From the NCBI RefSeq assembly GCF_000786205.1, contig NZ_JROH01000003.1, forward strand, positions 62,001 through 126,000: DNA of 64,000 bases, read 5' to 3'. Below, piece by piece: positions 34,998 through 44,122 of this stretch. Positions within the stretch are counted from its first letter, which is position 1. Every line of letters begins with the position of its first letter. The notes under the pieces are model-generated. The model made no database searches, was not told the origin of the DNA, and saw only the letters and a program-made list of their open reading frames with translations. The DNA comes from Sphingomonas sp. 37zxx (GTDB lineage Bacteria; Pseudomonadota; Alphaproteobacteria; Sphingomonadales; Sphingomonadaceae). The position numbers and the translations under genes were made by a program.

Positions 34998-36356
34998 TCA
35001 AGCGGCGGTCGTCCGGCGTCCCAACGCGAACAGGGCTGCGGCCGCTATCGCCGAACCTCCCGCCATCAGCATCGCTACACTCGACAGACCATAGCCGGCG
35101 GCGAACAGCAACCCGGCAAGCGCGGGAGCCAATGCCGATCCGCCGCGCCCGATACCGATGACGAACCCCGTTGCGGTCGCACGCATGGCGGTTGGAAAAC
35201 TCTGTGCAATCAATGCGTAGAGGCCGACGACCGCCGCGTTGGTGGCAAAGCCGGCCAGCGCTGCGATGGCCGACAACGCGGCAAGATCGGTCCGTTCCTG
35301 ACCAAAGACTATGACCAGCACCGTCGACAACAGCATCGCCGCGATGGTCAGCCCCAGCAACCGAACCCGCGCGGTGAGCAGTCCCAACAACAACGCCCCG
35401 GTCGCCCCGCCAACGCTCGCCCAAACCAGCACCCCGGCGGCCAGCGGCGCGGCAAAACCCATGTCGACCACGATCTTGGGAATCCATTTCACGATGAAAT
35501 AAAAGGTCATGATGTGCATGAGATAGGCCAGCGTCAGCAGCCCGGTGACATGGGCGAACACGGGTGAGAAAAGCTCGACCAGCGGCACTTTGACAGGCCG
35601 GGGCTCGGGAGCCGGCAAGACGTCGATCGTGGGATGCCCCATCCGCTCGAGCGACCGGTTGATCCGGGCGAGCGCATCGGGCGGTCGACGATGCATCAGG
35701 AACGCGATCGATTCAGGCGCGAACCGCAATACCAACGGAATGAAGCACAAGGTGGCGACGCCGCCGAACAGGAACACCGCCTGCCAGTCATAGCGCGCCA
35801 GCAGGACGGCAGAGATCGACCCGCCGATCACGCTGCCCACCGGATAGCCGCTTGCCATCAGCACGACGCACAACGCGCGGCGGCGGGCGTTGGCGGCTTC
35901 GGCGACGGCGGCGTTGGTCGCGGCCAGCATCCCGCCAATCCCCAGCCCGGTCAGCACCCGCCACAGCGACAGCCCCGTCACCCCTTGCGCGGTCGACGCC
36001 CCCAACATGCCCGTCGCCATCACCATCAGGCAGCCCAGGATCGTCGCGCGCCGCCCGATCCGGTCGGCGACCCCGCCCAGCACCAGCGATCCGATCGCCA
36101 TGCCGATCAGCTCCATCGACAGCACGATGCCCAGCGCGGCGCGATCGACCCCCAAGGCCGCGGCGATGCCGGGCGACGCAAAGCTGATCGACAGCACGTC
36201 GAACCCGTCGAGCGCATTCAGCCCGACCATCGTCGCGACGATTCCCCATTGGAACCGCGACATCGCAGCGGTGTCGACGATCAGCCGCGGATCGGTGGCC
36301 GCTACTCGGCGGTCCGGTGCCCCAGGCGCGATCGCCGCATCCTCCCCAGCTTGCAT
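34998..36356 (-). CDS. MFS aromatic-acid transporter (AAHS-like)
   Basis: A 452-aa major facilitator with twelve helices. 'LNALDGFDVLSISFASPGIAAALGVDRAALGIVLSMELIGMAIGSLVLGGVADRIGRR' and 'MRATATGFVIGIGRGGSALAPALAGLLF' match aromatic acid:H+ symporters such as PcaK/BenK/HcaK. It probably imports ferulate or p-coumarate for the neighbouring enzymes. A candidate operator half-site resembling the one before the dehydrogenase lies about 33 bp upstream of its start. Confidence 0.87.
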   Translation of the reverse strand: MQAGEDAAIAPGAPDRRVAATDPRLIVDTAAMSRFQWGIVATMVGLNALDGFDVLSISFASPGIAAALGVDRAALGIVLSMELIGMAIGSLVLGGVADRIGRRATILGCLMVMATGMLGASTAQGVTGLSLWRVLTGLGIGGMLAATNAAVAEAANARRRALCVVLMASGYPVGSVIGGSISAVLLARYDWQAVFLFGGVATLCFIPLVLRFAPESIAFLMHRRPPDALARINRSLERMGHPTIDVLPAPEPRPVKVPLVELFSPVFAHVTGLLTLAYLMHIMTFYFIVKWIPKIVVDMGFAAPLAAGVLVWASVGGATGALLLGLLTARVRLLGLTIAAMLLSTVLVIVFGQERTDLAALSAIAALAGFATNAAVVGLYALIAQSFPTAMRATATGFVIGIGRGGSALAPALAGLLFAAGYGLSSVAMLMAGGSAIAAAALFALGRRTTAA

Positions 36357-36388
36357 CCGTCACCCTCCCGCAACGTCGATCGCCTATA

Positions 36389-36405
36389 TGCTATCCGACA
36401 TAACT
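36389..36405 (-). promoter_or_regulatory. Candidate second MarR operator before the MFS gene
   Basis: TGCTATCCGACATAACT shares the GACATAAC half-site and the TGnTAT left half with the 34315 palindrome and lies at a similar distance from a start codon. The left arm is degenerate. Confidence 0.45.
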
Positions 36406-36471
36406 TACTGGCTGACATAGGCGCGGCGGGATCGTCAAGCCGGAAACGCCCGGCGTATCGCCCCCTATCGG

Positions 36472-37149
36472 CTAGCCCAGCCCGCCCCGCGCCAGCTCGT
36501 CCCGAACCACCAGCGCGCGTGCAAACACCGCTTCAAACATCGTCGGCGTCAGCCGCCCGGTATTCTGGTTGTAGCGCGAACAATGATAGCTATCGATCAG
36601 GATCTGGCCACCGGGCATGCGATGTTCGGCCAAATGCCCGAACTTGGCCTTGGGCAACTTGCCCCCCAGCACCTTGACCGCCGATTGGTGTGCGATCTGG
36701 CCAAGCGCGATAAACACGCGCGGCGTCCCCAGATCGGCGATCTGCCCCTCCAGGAACGGGCGACAGGTGCGGATTTCCTCGGGCGTCGGCTTGTTTTCGG
36801 GCGGCAGGCATTTGACTGCGTTGATGATGCACACCCCCTCCAGCTTCAGGCTGTCGTCGGGCCGCGCTTCATAGACGCCCGATGCCATACCGAACTTGGC
36901 CAGCGTATCGAACAGCAACATGCCGGCATGGTCGCCGGTAAAGGGGCGCCCGGTGCGGTTTGCCCCGTGCTTGCCCGGAGCCAGGCCGATAATGCCAAGC
37001 CATGCCTGGGGATCGCCAAAGGCGTTGACCGGGGCATTCCACCAATCGGGATATTCCACCCGCAGCGCCTCGCGAAAGGCGACCAGGCGGGGACAGCGCG
37101 GGCAATCATGCGGCGGTTCGGATTCGGGAAGTGGGCTTGGCGCGAACAT
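36472..37149 (-). CDS. Uracil-DNA glycosylase, family 5 (UDGb-like)
   Basis: A 225-aa DNA repair enzyme. Motif A 'GLAPGKHGANRTGRPFTGD' and the C-terminal 'DSYHCSRYNQNTGRLTP' are family 5 marks, and the Cys residues around 'DCPRCPRL' and 'NAVKCLPP' could bind a 4Fe-4S cluster. It removes uracil and other deaminated bases. I chose ATG 37149 (MFAPSPLPES); the frame extends to 37224 without homology. It is divergent from folK with a 17-nt gap, so the promoters must overlap the coding ends. Confidence 0.9.
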   Translation of the reverse strand: MFAPSPLPESEPPHDCPRCPRLVAFREALRVEYPDWWNAPVNAFGDPQAWLGIIGLAPGKHGANRTGRPFTGDHAGMLLFDTLAKFGMASGVYEARPDDSLKLEGVCIINAVKCLPPENKPTPEEIRTCRPFLEGQIADLGTPRVFIALGQIAHQSAVKVLGGKLPKAKFGHLAEHRMPGGQILIDSYHCSRYNQNTGRLTPTMFEAVFARALVVRDELARGGLG

Positions 37150-37166
37150 CTGCGCGCGATAGGCGC

Positions 37167-37682
37167 ATGGCGGTGTCAGAAGCAAATTACCCGACCGCGA
37201 ATTATCTGATCGCCCTGGGGTCAAACCGGGCGAGCCACCACGGCAACCCCCGCGCGACGCTGGCGGCGGCGATCAAGGCGTTGCCCGGCGTGGTTGCTTC
37301 GGCGCGAATCATCGCAACCCCGCCGATGGGGCCGTCGCGCCGCCGTTTCGCCAATGGTGCGGTGCTGGTCGAAAGCGGGCTTACCCCGCCGGCGATGCTA
37401 GCCGCGCTGAAGGCGATCGAGGCCGCCTTCGGTCGGCGCCCGGGCCGCCGCTGGGGCGCGCGCGTGCTCGATCTGGACATTATTCTGTGGTCGGGCGGCG
37501 TGTGGCGGCAACGATCGCTGACGGTGCCGCATGTCGCGTTTCGGCAGCGAGCCTTCGTGCTGGCCCCTGCCCGGCAAATCGCGCCGCGCTGGCGTGATCC
37601 GGTCACCGGCCGGACGATCGCGCAGACCCTGGTCCAAAATCACCGCCCGCGCCCGGTTGACCGCAAGCGCGCTCGTCCCTAG
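37167..37682 (+). CDS. folK: 2-amino-4-hydroxy-6-hydroxymethyldihydropteridine pyrophosphokinase
   Basis: A 171-aa HPPK that pyrophosphorylates the pterin in folate synthesis. 'LIALGSNRASHHGNPRATLAAAIKAL' and the Mg-binding 'WGARVLDLDIILWSGG' with 'LTVPHVAFRQRAFVLAP' are conserved. It starts at ATG 37167; 37131 overlaps the divergent UDG start. tRNA-Lys follows 16 nt downstream. Confidence 0.92.
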   Translation: MAVSEANYPTANYLIALGSNRASHHGNPRATLAAAIKALPGVVASARIIATPPMGPSRRRFANGAVLVESGLTPPAMLAALKAIEAAFGRRPGRRWGARVLDLDIILWSGGVWRQRSLTVPHVAFRQRAFVLAPARQIAPRWRDPVTGRTIAQTLVQNHRPRPVDRKRARP

Positions 37683-37698
37683 TTGCCCCTCCTTGGTC

Positions 37699-37774
<76 letters not shown>

Positions 37775-37890
37775 AAGCTTGGTGCCGATGGCGTTTGCCA
37801 GTCAAGCAATCACACCACCCGCAAGCCACCCCAACCGGCGCGCTACCCGCGCTATTGCGGCGGTATCGCGTGCACGATAGACCTGTGCAA

Positions 37891-38604
37891 ATGGCGACAT
37901 CCAAACGCGAGAACGGTCGGCGAAGGTTGGGTATACTGCTCGTGGCGGCATGCGTTATCCTGGCGGGATGCGGCGGTCGCCGTGGCGGCAACATTGCTTA
38001 TGACCCAGCGGGATTCGTCGCTCCCGACGCCCCCGACCTGCCGATCGGCAATCTCGAATATCGGCTCGGCGTTGGCGACGTGGTGTCCATCTACGTGTTC
38101 AAGGTCGACACCTTGTCGGGCGACCAGACGATCGACGCTGTCGGACGGATTAATCTGCCGCTGGTCGGCCCCGTATCAGCCGCGGGGCGCACCACCGGCG
38201 AGTTCGAGGATGATCTGGAGCGCGTGCTGGGCGCAAAATATCTGACGGCCCCCAAGATCGCGGTCACCCTCAAAAGCGCGGCACAGCGGATCGTGACCGT
38301 CGAAGGATCGGTACTGCAACCCGGCCTGTATCCGATCGGGGCACCAACCTCCCTGTTGAAGACGATCGCGATGGCGCGCGGCACCGCGCCCGAGGCCAAT
38401 GCCCGCCGTGTGGTCGTGTTTCGGCATATCGATGGCCAGCGCATGGCCGCCGCCTTCGACCTGAAGAGCATTCGCCGCGGCGAATCACCCGATCCGATCA
38501 TCTATGCCGACGACATCGTCGTCGTCGATGGCTCTTCGACCAGCAAGACGCTGAACACTGTCCTCCAGACGCTGCCATTCGTCACGTTATTCAGGCCGTT
38601 CTGA
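37891..38604 (+). CDS. Polysaccharide export outer-membrane lipoprotein (OPX, Wza/GumB-like)
   Basis: A 237-aa outer-membrane channel component for EPS export. The signal peptide ends in a lipobox 'ILAGCGG' with the lipidated Cys at residue 27. A Poly_export domain follows ('YRLGVGDVVSIYVFKVDTLSGDQTIDAVGRINLPLVGPV'), then a SLBB-like domain ('VTVEGSVLQPGLYPIG'). The short length matches GumB-type proteins. ATG 37891 starts the signal peptide; the longer frame to 37795 is not used. It is the first gene of the EPS locus. Confidence 0.9.
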   Translation: MATSKRENGRRRLGILLVAACVILAGCGGRRGGNIAYDPAGFVAPDAPDLPIGNLEYRLGVGDVVSIYVFKVDTLSGDQTIDAVGRINLPLVGPVSAAGRTTGEFEDDLERVLGAKYLTAPKIAVTLKSAAQRIVTVEGSVLQPGLYPIGAPTSLLKTIAMARGTAPEANARRVVVFRHIDGQRMAAAFDLKSIRRGESPDPIIYADDIVVVDGSSTSKTLNTVLQTLPFVTLFRPF

Positions 38605-38724
38605 CGCTTAGTAGGGGAAGCACCGGTAGCAGCCATCGGCGCTGCTTTTACCGATGGCTGTCGATACGAAATGATGCTATGTACTTAACTCAACTTGTGC
38701 GCGCAGCGGCTTGGGGAGATGATA

Positions 38725-39072
38725 ATGATAGGTCGAACAACAGCTTGGGTTGCCGCATTGGCGCTGGTCGCGCAAACGACTGTCGTCTCGGCACAAACCG
38801 TTGGCGCAGCCGCAAACGCACCCTCGGCTGCTCGCCTTGCCAGCAACCGAACCGCGCTTGGCATCTCCAACCAACAGACAAGCGGCTCAGCGCAGCGGGA
38901 GGAACCCCCGGTCGGAAACGAGACCGTAGCAGGCGGTGTCCCTGCCCCCGGCCTGCCGATCGGCAATATGTTCATATTGCTGGGAGCCATTACAGCCGTC
39001 AGCCTCGGTGCCGCAGCGGCGGCGAGTAGAGGTGATGACGATTCTGTGGACCGCCCACCGGTCAGCCCCTGA
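38725..39072 (+). CDS. Small exported protein of the EPS locus
   Basis: A 115-aa protein with a signal peptide (residues 1-23, cleavage near 'VVSA|Q'), an Ala/Ser/Gln-rich middle and a C-terminal hydrophobic segment 'NMFILLGAITAVSLGAAAAAS' before an acidic tail. ATG 38725 has a GGGGAG ribosome-binding site 6 nt upstream. It lies between the OPX and O-antigen-ligase-like genes, so a role in EPS export is likely, but I recognise no family. Confidence 0.7.
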   Translation: MIGRTTAWVAALALVAQTTVVSAQTVGAAANAPSAARLASNRTALGISNQQTSGSAQREEPPVGNETVAGGVPAPGLPIGNMFILLGAITAVSLGAAAAASRGDDDSVDRPPVSP

Positions 39073-39212
39073 CACCAGCATTGACGCTGAAGTGCTCGGC
39101 GGCGATTTAAAAATGCTGAGCACCACCTTCTGTCTCTAGTCTGAAGCGCCACCGCCACACCTGCCTGGGTATCGTGGTGATTCACCGTCATCACACTTCG
39201 GTTTTCCTCGCA

Positions 39213-40583
39213 ATGACGCAAAACCGACTTCGCCTGATCGCGACCTTCTTCTGCGCAGCACTTCTGTTCGGCGGCGCAAGCGCGGCCGGGCTGGTCGCCA
39301 ATGCCGCCGTACAAATCGCCGCCATCGCACTGGCGCTGTCGGTGCTGGCCACGCGCAAACCGCCGCCGCGAGGGACTTTCGCGCGCAACCGCTGGCCGTT
39401 GCTGCTGTTTGCGCTGACCGCAGCAATGATGCTGCTGCACATTGTTCCGCTGCCACCATCGATCTGGCAGGCCTTGCCGCAGCGATCGGCCATCCTCGAC
39501 GGATTTGTCCTGGCCGGCGTCGAGCCCGGCTGGCTGCCACTGTCGTTGACCCCCGACTCAGCCATCGGCGCGCTGGTCAGCCTGGTGCCCCCATTCGCGA
39601 TGTTCGTCGCGGTCATCGACGCGGACGATAGCGACCGCATCTGGTTGCTCCGCCTGCTGGTCGCCATGGCTGCACTGTCGTCGGTCGTCGGCGGGCTTCA
39701 GCGAATCCAGGGCATTGATTCGCCGCTATACCCATATGCCATCACCAACCGCGGCAGCGCGGTGGGGTTCTTTGCCAATCGCAACCATCTGGGCACTTTG
39801 CTGCTGTGCTCGGTGCCTTGCTGGGCGGTGCTCGCGCGGCGGGCCTTGGCCGCGCCCGTCGCTGACCGGCGATGGCAACCATTGTACCTTGCGGGCCTGG
39901 CCATCGCCGCCCCGCTCATCCTCGGCGGGCTGACGATCATCGGTTCGGTCGCGGTGGCGGTGATGGCAGGACCGGTCATCGCGCTCTCGGTCGCGATAAT
40001 ACTTGCCGGGCGAAACAAACGGTTCGGTCGCGCGACCTGGCTTGGCATCGGGGCAATCGTGGCGGTGACGGTCGCCGCGCTGAGCCTGGGGCTTTCATCG
40101 CCCGAACCGTCCAGCAGCCAGCAGCGCGATTCGACCATCCCCACTACGCTGCGGGCGGCCACTGCCTATCTGCCGCTTGGTTCAGGCGCGGGCAGCTTTA
40201 CGACCGTCTATCCACGCTATGAATACCCCGCCGCGGTCACGCCCGAATATGTCAACCACGCCCATAGCGACTTCGCCGAATGGCTGCTCGAATATGGCCT
40301 GCCCGGCCTGGCTGTCATCGCGGCGGCTTTGGCCTGGTGGGGCCGTGCCGCCTGGCGCGCCTGGGCACCGGGCGGCGGTGACATTGCCCGCGCGGCAATG
40401 GTGGCGTTGGGAGTCATCCTCGTCCACAGCATGGTCGATTATCCGCTTCGCACCGCCGCAATCGCAGTGGTCGCAGCGCTTGCCGCTGCGCTGGCAACTA
40501 GCCCAAGCGGATCGCAGGCCGACAGCCGATCGGGCCAGCAGCGCCGCAGTTCGCGGCTGTTAACCGGCGCGAATGCCGAGTAA
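39213..40583 (+). CDS. O-antigen ligase/polymerase family protein (Wzy-like)
   Basis: A 456-aa membrane protein with about 11 helices and the Wzy_C-type loop. The large periplasmic loop contains 'GSGAGSFTTVYPRYEYPAAVTPEYVNHAHSDFAEWLLEYGLPG', in which the 'NHAHSDFAEWLLEYG' block is characteristic. It probably polymerises lipid-linked repeat units at the periplasmic face. A second polymerase-like gene (EpsG type, 54953) lies in the same locus. The start at ATG 39213 is preferred over GTG 39174. Confidence 0.87.
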   Translation: MTQNRLRLIATFFCAALLFGGASAAGLVANAAVQIAAIALALSVLATRKPPPRGTFARNRWPLLLFALTAAMMLLHIVPLPPSIWQALPQRSAILDGFVLAGVEPGWLPLSLTPDSAIGALVSLVPPFAMFVAVIDADDSDRIWLLRLLVAMAALSSVVGGLQRIQGIDSPLYPYAITNRGSAVGFFANRNHLGTLLLCSVPCWAVLARRALAAPVADRRWQPLYLAGLAIAAPLILGGLTIIGSVAVAVMAGPVIALSVAIILAGRNKRFGRATWLGIGAIVAVTVAALSLGLSSPEPSSSQQRDSTIPTTLRAATAYLPLGSGAGSFTTVYPRYEYPAAVTPEYVNHAHSDFAEWLLEYGLPGLAVIAAALAWWGRAAWRAWAPGGGDIARAAMVALGVILVHSMVDYPLRTAAIAVVAALAAALATSPSGSQADSRSGQQRRSSRLLTGANAE

Positions 40584-40655
40584 CGTCGTAATCGCCATGC
40601 CCGGCCTGATCGTTTTCAACGCGATAACCGGTAGTGGGGCATCGGGGAGTGGGGC

Positions 40656-42878
40656 ATGAACGAGGTAAACGGCGCAATCGGCGGACGCGATCTGCGCCGC
40701 ACACGCAGCAGCGAAATCGACCCGCTGCGCCAGGCACCGGCACCTTCGGCTATCAATCGGGCGGGATCGTCGCAATTCGATATTGGCGACATGCTGCGGG
40801 TGATGGTGAAATGGAAATGGCTGATCCTGGCATCGATAGTGGTCGGCATCGGACTGGCGGTAACGGCCACCTTGCTGTCGACGCGAGTCTATCGATCGAC
40901 CGCGACGCTCGAAATCAACACCACCCCGATCGAGGTGATGGGCAATAATCGCGGCATCCAGCCCAAGATGCGCGGCGAGGATCAGTTCCTCCAAACCCAG
41001 TTCGGCCTGCTGAAAAGCCGATCGCTCGCCGAACGGGTGGCGACGATGCTCAACCTGGGCAGCGACCCCGATTTCGTCCAGGGCGGCGGCTCGCCCGAAG
41101 CGAAACGACTGGCCGCCACCTACAAGCTTGCCGCCAATCTGGAGGTGCAGCCCCTGCGCGGCAGCAACCTGGTGGCGCTCAGCTACACCGATCTCGATCC
41201 CGAGCGGGCAACGCGGATCGTCAATGCCTTCGCCAATGGCTTCATCGATTCGACCACCGAACGCCGCTATGGCACGACCGCCTTTGCCCGCAATTTTCTT
41301 CAGACCCGGCTGAACGTCACGCGCGAGCGGCTCGAATCGAGCGAGCGCCAGCTGGTGGATTATGCCCGCAACAAGGGCATCGTCCAGCTTGGCGGTGGCG
41401 GCGCGCAAGGGGCGGGGCGCGATCCCGATGGTCCTACCAGCAGTTCGGGCGATTCGCTGACCACCCAGTCGCTGGTCACCCTGAACGCAGCGCTCTCCAG
41501 CGCGATCGGCGAACGCATCGCCGCCGAACAGCGCTATCGCCAGGCAATCGCCACCAATGCGGCGGGCGACATCATGCAGAACCCGACGGTATCGGGGCTT
41601 CGCGCCGAGCGCGCCAAGCTGGAGGCGGAGTATCGCGAACGGCTGGAGACCTTCCAGCCCGACTATCCTGAGATGGTCGCGCTGCGGACCCGGATTACCG
41701 AGATCGGCGCGGCGCTACAGCGCGAAGGCAGTCAGGTATCGTCGTCGCTGCGCTCGGCCTATCTGGCCGCGCAAGGGCGCGAAGCCGAATTGCAGGCACA
41801 GGTCGAATCGCTGCGATCCAGCGTCCTCGACCTGCGGACGCGCGGCATCGGCTACACCATCCTTCAGCGCGAGGTCGACACCAACCGCACATTGTATGAC
41901 GCGCTGTTGCAACGCTATAAGGAGATTGGTGTGGTCGGCGGGCTTGGCGAAAGCCAGGCGGTGGTGGTCGATGCCGCGCTGCCACCGCGAAGCCCGTTCA
42001 AGCCCAGCCCGATACGCAACCTGTTGATCGGCATCGCCGCCGGTCTCGCCATCGGCATGGCCATCGCCTTCGCACTCGACTTCGTCGACGACACGATCAA
42101 GTCCGCCGAAGATGTCGGCAACAAGCTGCATCTGCCGCTATTGGGGCTGGTCCCCCGCATGGAAAAGGGGGTGTCGATCATCGACGAACTCACCAATCCG
42201 CGATCCGAAGTGGCAGAGGCCTATTATTCGGTGCTCACCGCGTTGCAGTTCACCAGCGGCAGCTATCATCCCAAATCACTGCTGATAACAAGCTCGCGTG
42301 CCAGCGAGGGCAAATCGAGCACGTCGCTGGCGCTGGCGCAGAATTTCGCGCGCACCGGCCTGAACGTGCTGCTGATCGACGCCGACCTGCGCAAACCTTC
42401 GTTCTTTGCGAAAACCGTGACGACGATCGGACTGACGCGGCTGCTCAGCTCGAACGAAGCACTGCCCGAACATGTGGTGGCCACCAATACGCCCAATCTC
42501 TCGCTGCTGCCCAGCGGCCTGGTGCCGCCCAACCCCGCCGAATTGCTGGCGACGCGGCGCATCCACCAGATCATCGGCGAAGCAGCCTCGATATATGATC
42601 TGGTGATCATCGACGCCCCGCCGGTGCTGGGGCTGGCCGACGCGCCGGTCCTCAGCTCGATCTGCGACGCGACCTTGCTGGTGATAGAGGCCGGATCGAT
42701 CCGCCGGGCGATCGTGCTGAACGCCATGCAGCGGCTGACCAACGCCGATGCACGGCTGGTGGGGGTCGTCCTGACCAAATATAACCCCAAGACCAGCGGC
42801 TATGGCTATGGGTATGGCTATGGCGAGCCCTATGGCAGCCAGCCTCGGAAGACGCCGATGCTGGACATCGCTTCATGA
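40656..42878 (+). CDS. Wzc-type polysaccharide copolymerase with tyrosine kinase
   Basis: A 740-aa fused PCP-2a/BY-kinase that controls EPS chain length and export. The N-terminal Wzz domain with its first transmembrane helix ('KWKWLILASIVVGIGLAVTATLL') is followed by a long periplasmic coiled-coil and a second helix near residue 450. The cytoplasmic kinase has Walker A 'SSRASEGKSSTSLALA' (about residue 550), Walker A' 'VLLIDADLRKPS' and Walker B 'DLVIIDAPPVLG'. The C-terminus carries the autophosphorylated Tyr cluster 'GYGYGYGYGEPYG'. Its stop overlaps the next gene's ATG. Confidence 0.95.
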   Translation: MNEVNGAIGGRDLRRTRSSEIDPLRQAPAPSAINRAGSSQFDIGDMLRVMVKWKWLILASIVVGIGLAVTATLLSTRVYRSTATLEINTTPIEVMGNNRGIQPKMRGEDQFLQTQFGLLKSRSLAERVATMLNLGSDPDFVQGGGSPEAKRLAATYKLAANLEVQPLRGSNLVALSYTDLDPERATRIVNAFANGFIDSTTERRYGTTAFARNFLQTRLNVTRERLESSERQLVDYARNKGIVQLGGGGAQGAGRDPDGPTSSSGDSLTTQSLVTLNAALSSAIGERIAAEQRYRQAIATNAAGDIMQNPTVSGLRAERAKLEAEYRERLETFQPDYPEMVALRTRITEIGAALQREGSQVSSSLRSAYLAAQGREAELQAQVESLRSSVLDLRTRGIGYTILQREVDTNRTLYDALLQRYKEIGVVGGLGESQAVVVDAALPPRSPFKPSPIRNLLIGIAAGLAIGMAIAFALDFVDDTIKSAEDVGNKLHLPLLGLVPRMEKGVSIIDELTNPRSEVAEAYYSVLTALQFTSGSYHPKSLLITSSRASEGKSSTSLALAQNFARTGLNVLLIDADLRKPSFFAKTVTTIGLTRLLSSNEALPEHVVATNTPNLSLLPSGLVPPNPAELLATRRIHQIIGEAASIYDLVIIDAPPVLGLADAPVLSSICDATLLVIEAGSIRRAIVLNAMQRLTNADARLVGVVLTKYNPKTSGYGYGYGYGEPYGSQPRKTPMLDIAS

Positions 42879-44122
42879 CCGCAGCCACGCCCGTCGCCGC
42901 TGCCGCCTTGTGGATTCGGCTGTTGCTGCTGGCGGGCGGCATTGCCCTGGCATGGCTATCGGTGCGCCAAGCGGCGATCGGCTTGTGGCAGACGAAGCGG
43001 CCTGATCGAGCGGTGGCATTCGCGCCCGCTGCCGGCGGCGCGCTGGCCAATCTTGCCCAGGCGCGGATCATCGGCGCGGGCGGCGATGTCGATCCGGCGG
43101 CGCGGGCGCTGGTCGCCCGGTCGATGCGAGGCATTCCCGGCGGTGCGGTGCCGATCACGCTGGCTGGCCTGGCCGCCAGCGCCGATGGCGACACGGCGCG
43201 CGCGCAGGCGCTGATGACGATGGCTCGGAATCGCGAGCCACGCGCCGACATTGCCCGTTACTGGCTGCTAGATCACTATATCCGGGTCGGCGATTACCCC
43301 GCTGCGCTTGGCGAAATCGGCCCGGCGATGCGGCTTCGCCCGGGTACGCGCGAACCGATCCTGGCGCTGGTGGCAGCGCTGCTCGAGGAGCCGAAGGGCG
43401 CGGAAGCGGTGCGCGCGGCGCTGGCCACCGATCCCGATTGGCGGGGTGCGTTTTTTGCCGTGCGCGCCGGGGCCGGGACCGATCCGTTGGCACTGCTCGC
43501 CCTGCTCACCCGCTTGCCGCCCCCCACCGATCCCGCCCGCGCTGCCGCCGAACAACGCGCGGTGTTGCGCGCGGCAATCGCGCAGGGCCAATATAACGCG
43601 GCCTATCGCGCCTGGCGCGGCTTCCTTCCCGCCGAACATCGGCTGCGCGCGTTGGGGGTCTATGATCCAAACTTCGCCGGGTTACCGGGGCCATCCCCGT
43701 TCAACTGGACGCGGGTCGACAGCGCAGCGGGCGAAGCAAGCATGGCCCGCGCGCGCGATTTGCCCGAAGGCAGCGCGATGACGCTGGCGTTTCATGGCGC
43801 GGCGCCAGCGGTGCTGATCGAACAATATGCCCTGGCGACCCCCGGCGCGGCCACCTTGTCGCTGCGGGCGCGGATGACCGGGGGTGACCCGGTCGGAAGC
43901 CTGACCGCACGGGTGCGATGCGCGCAGGACGAATCGCTGCTGGCCGAACTGGCATTGCCCACCGCCAGCGCGCCGATCCGTCGCTATGCCGCAACCTTCA
44001 CCGTGCCGCCGCGCTGCACTGCAGTTCGGGTACAATTTGCCGGCGAGCCGGGCGAGCGGTTCGGCGAGATCCGCGTCGCGGTAACCGGCGTCGATCTGCG
44101 CCAAAGTCCCGCGCCGACATGA
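42875..44122 (+). CDS. TPR-like protein of the EPS locus
   Basis: A 415-aa protein with an N-terminal transmembrane anchor (residues about 12-30). Ala/Leu-rich helical repeats follow, resembling TPR or Sel1 modules ('DTARAQALMTMARNREPRADIARYWLLDHYIRVGDYPAALGEIGPAMRLRPGTREP'). The C-terminal beta-rich region (from about 275) resembles a carbohydrate-binding fold. It overlaps the wzc-like gene and the ABC gene by 4 nt each, so the three are coupled. Similar proteins appear in EPS loci, but I cannot name a specific function. Confidence 0.7.
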   Translation: MTAATPVAAAALWIRLLLLAGGIALAWLSVRQAAIGLWQTKRPDRAVAFAPAAGGALANLAQARIIGAGGDVDPAARALVARSMRGIPGGAVPITLAGLAASADGDTARAQALMTMARNREPRADIARYWLLDHYIRVGDYPAALGEIGPAMRLRPGTREPILALVAALLEEPKGAEAVRAALATDPDWRGAFFAVRAGAGTDPLALLALLTRLPPPTDPARAAAEQRAVLRAAIAQGQYNAAYRAWRGFLPAEHRLRALGVYDPNFAGLPGPSPFNWTRVDSAAGEASMARARDLPEGSAMTLAFHGAAPAVLIEQYALATPGAATLSLRARMTGGDPVGSLTARVRCAQDESLLAELALPTASAPIRRYAATFTVPPRCTAVRVQFAGEPGERFGEIRVAVTGVDLRQSPAPT

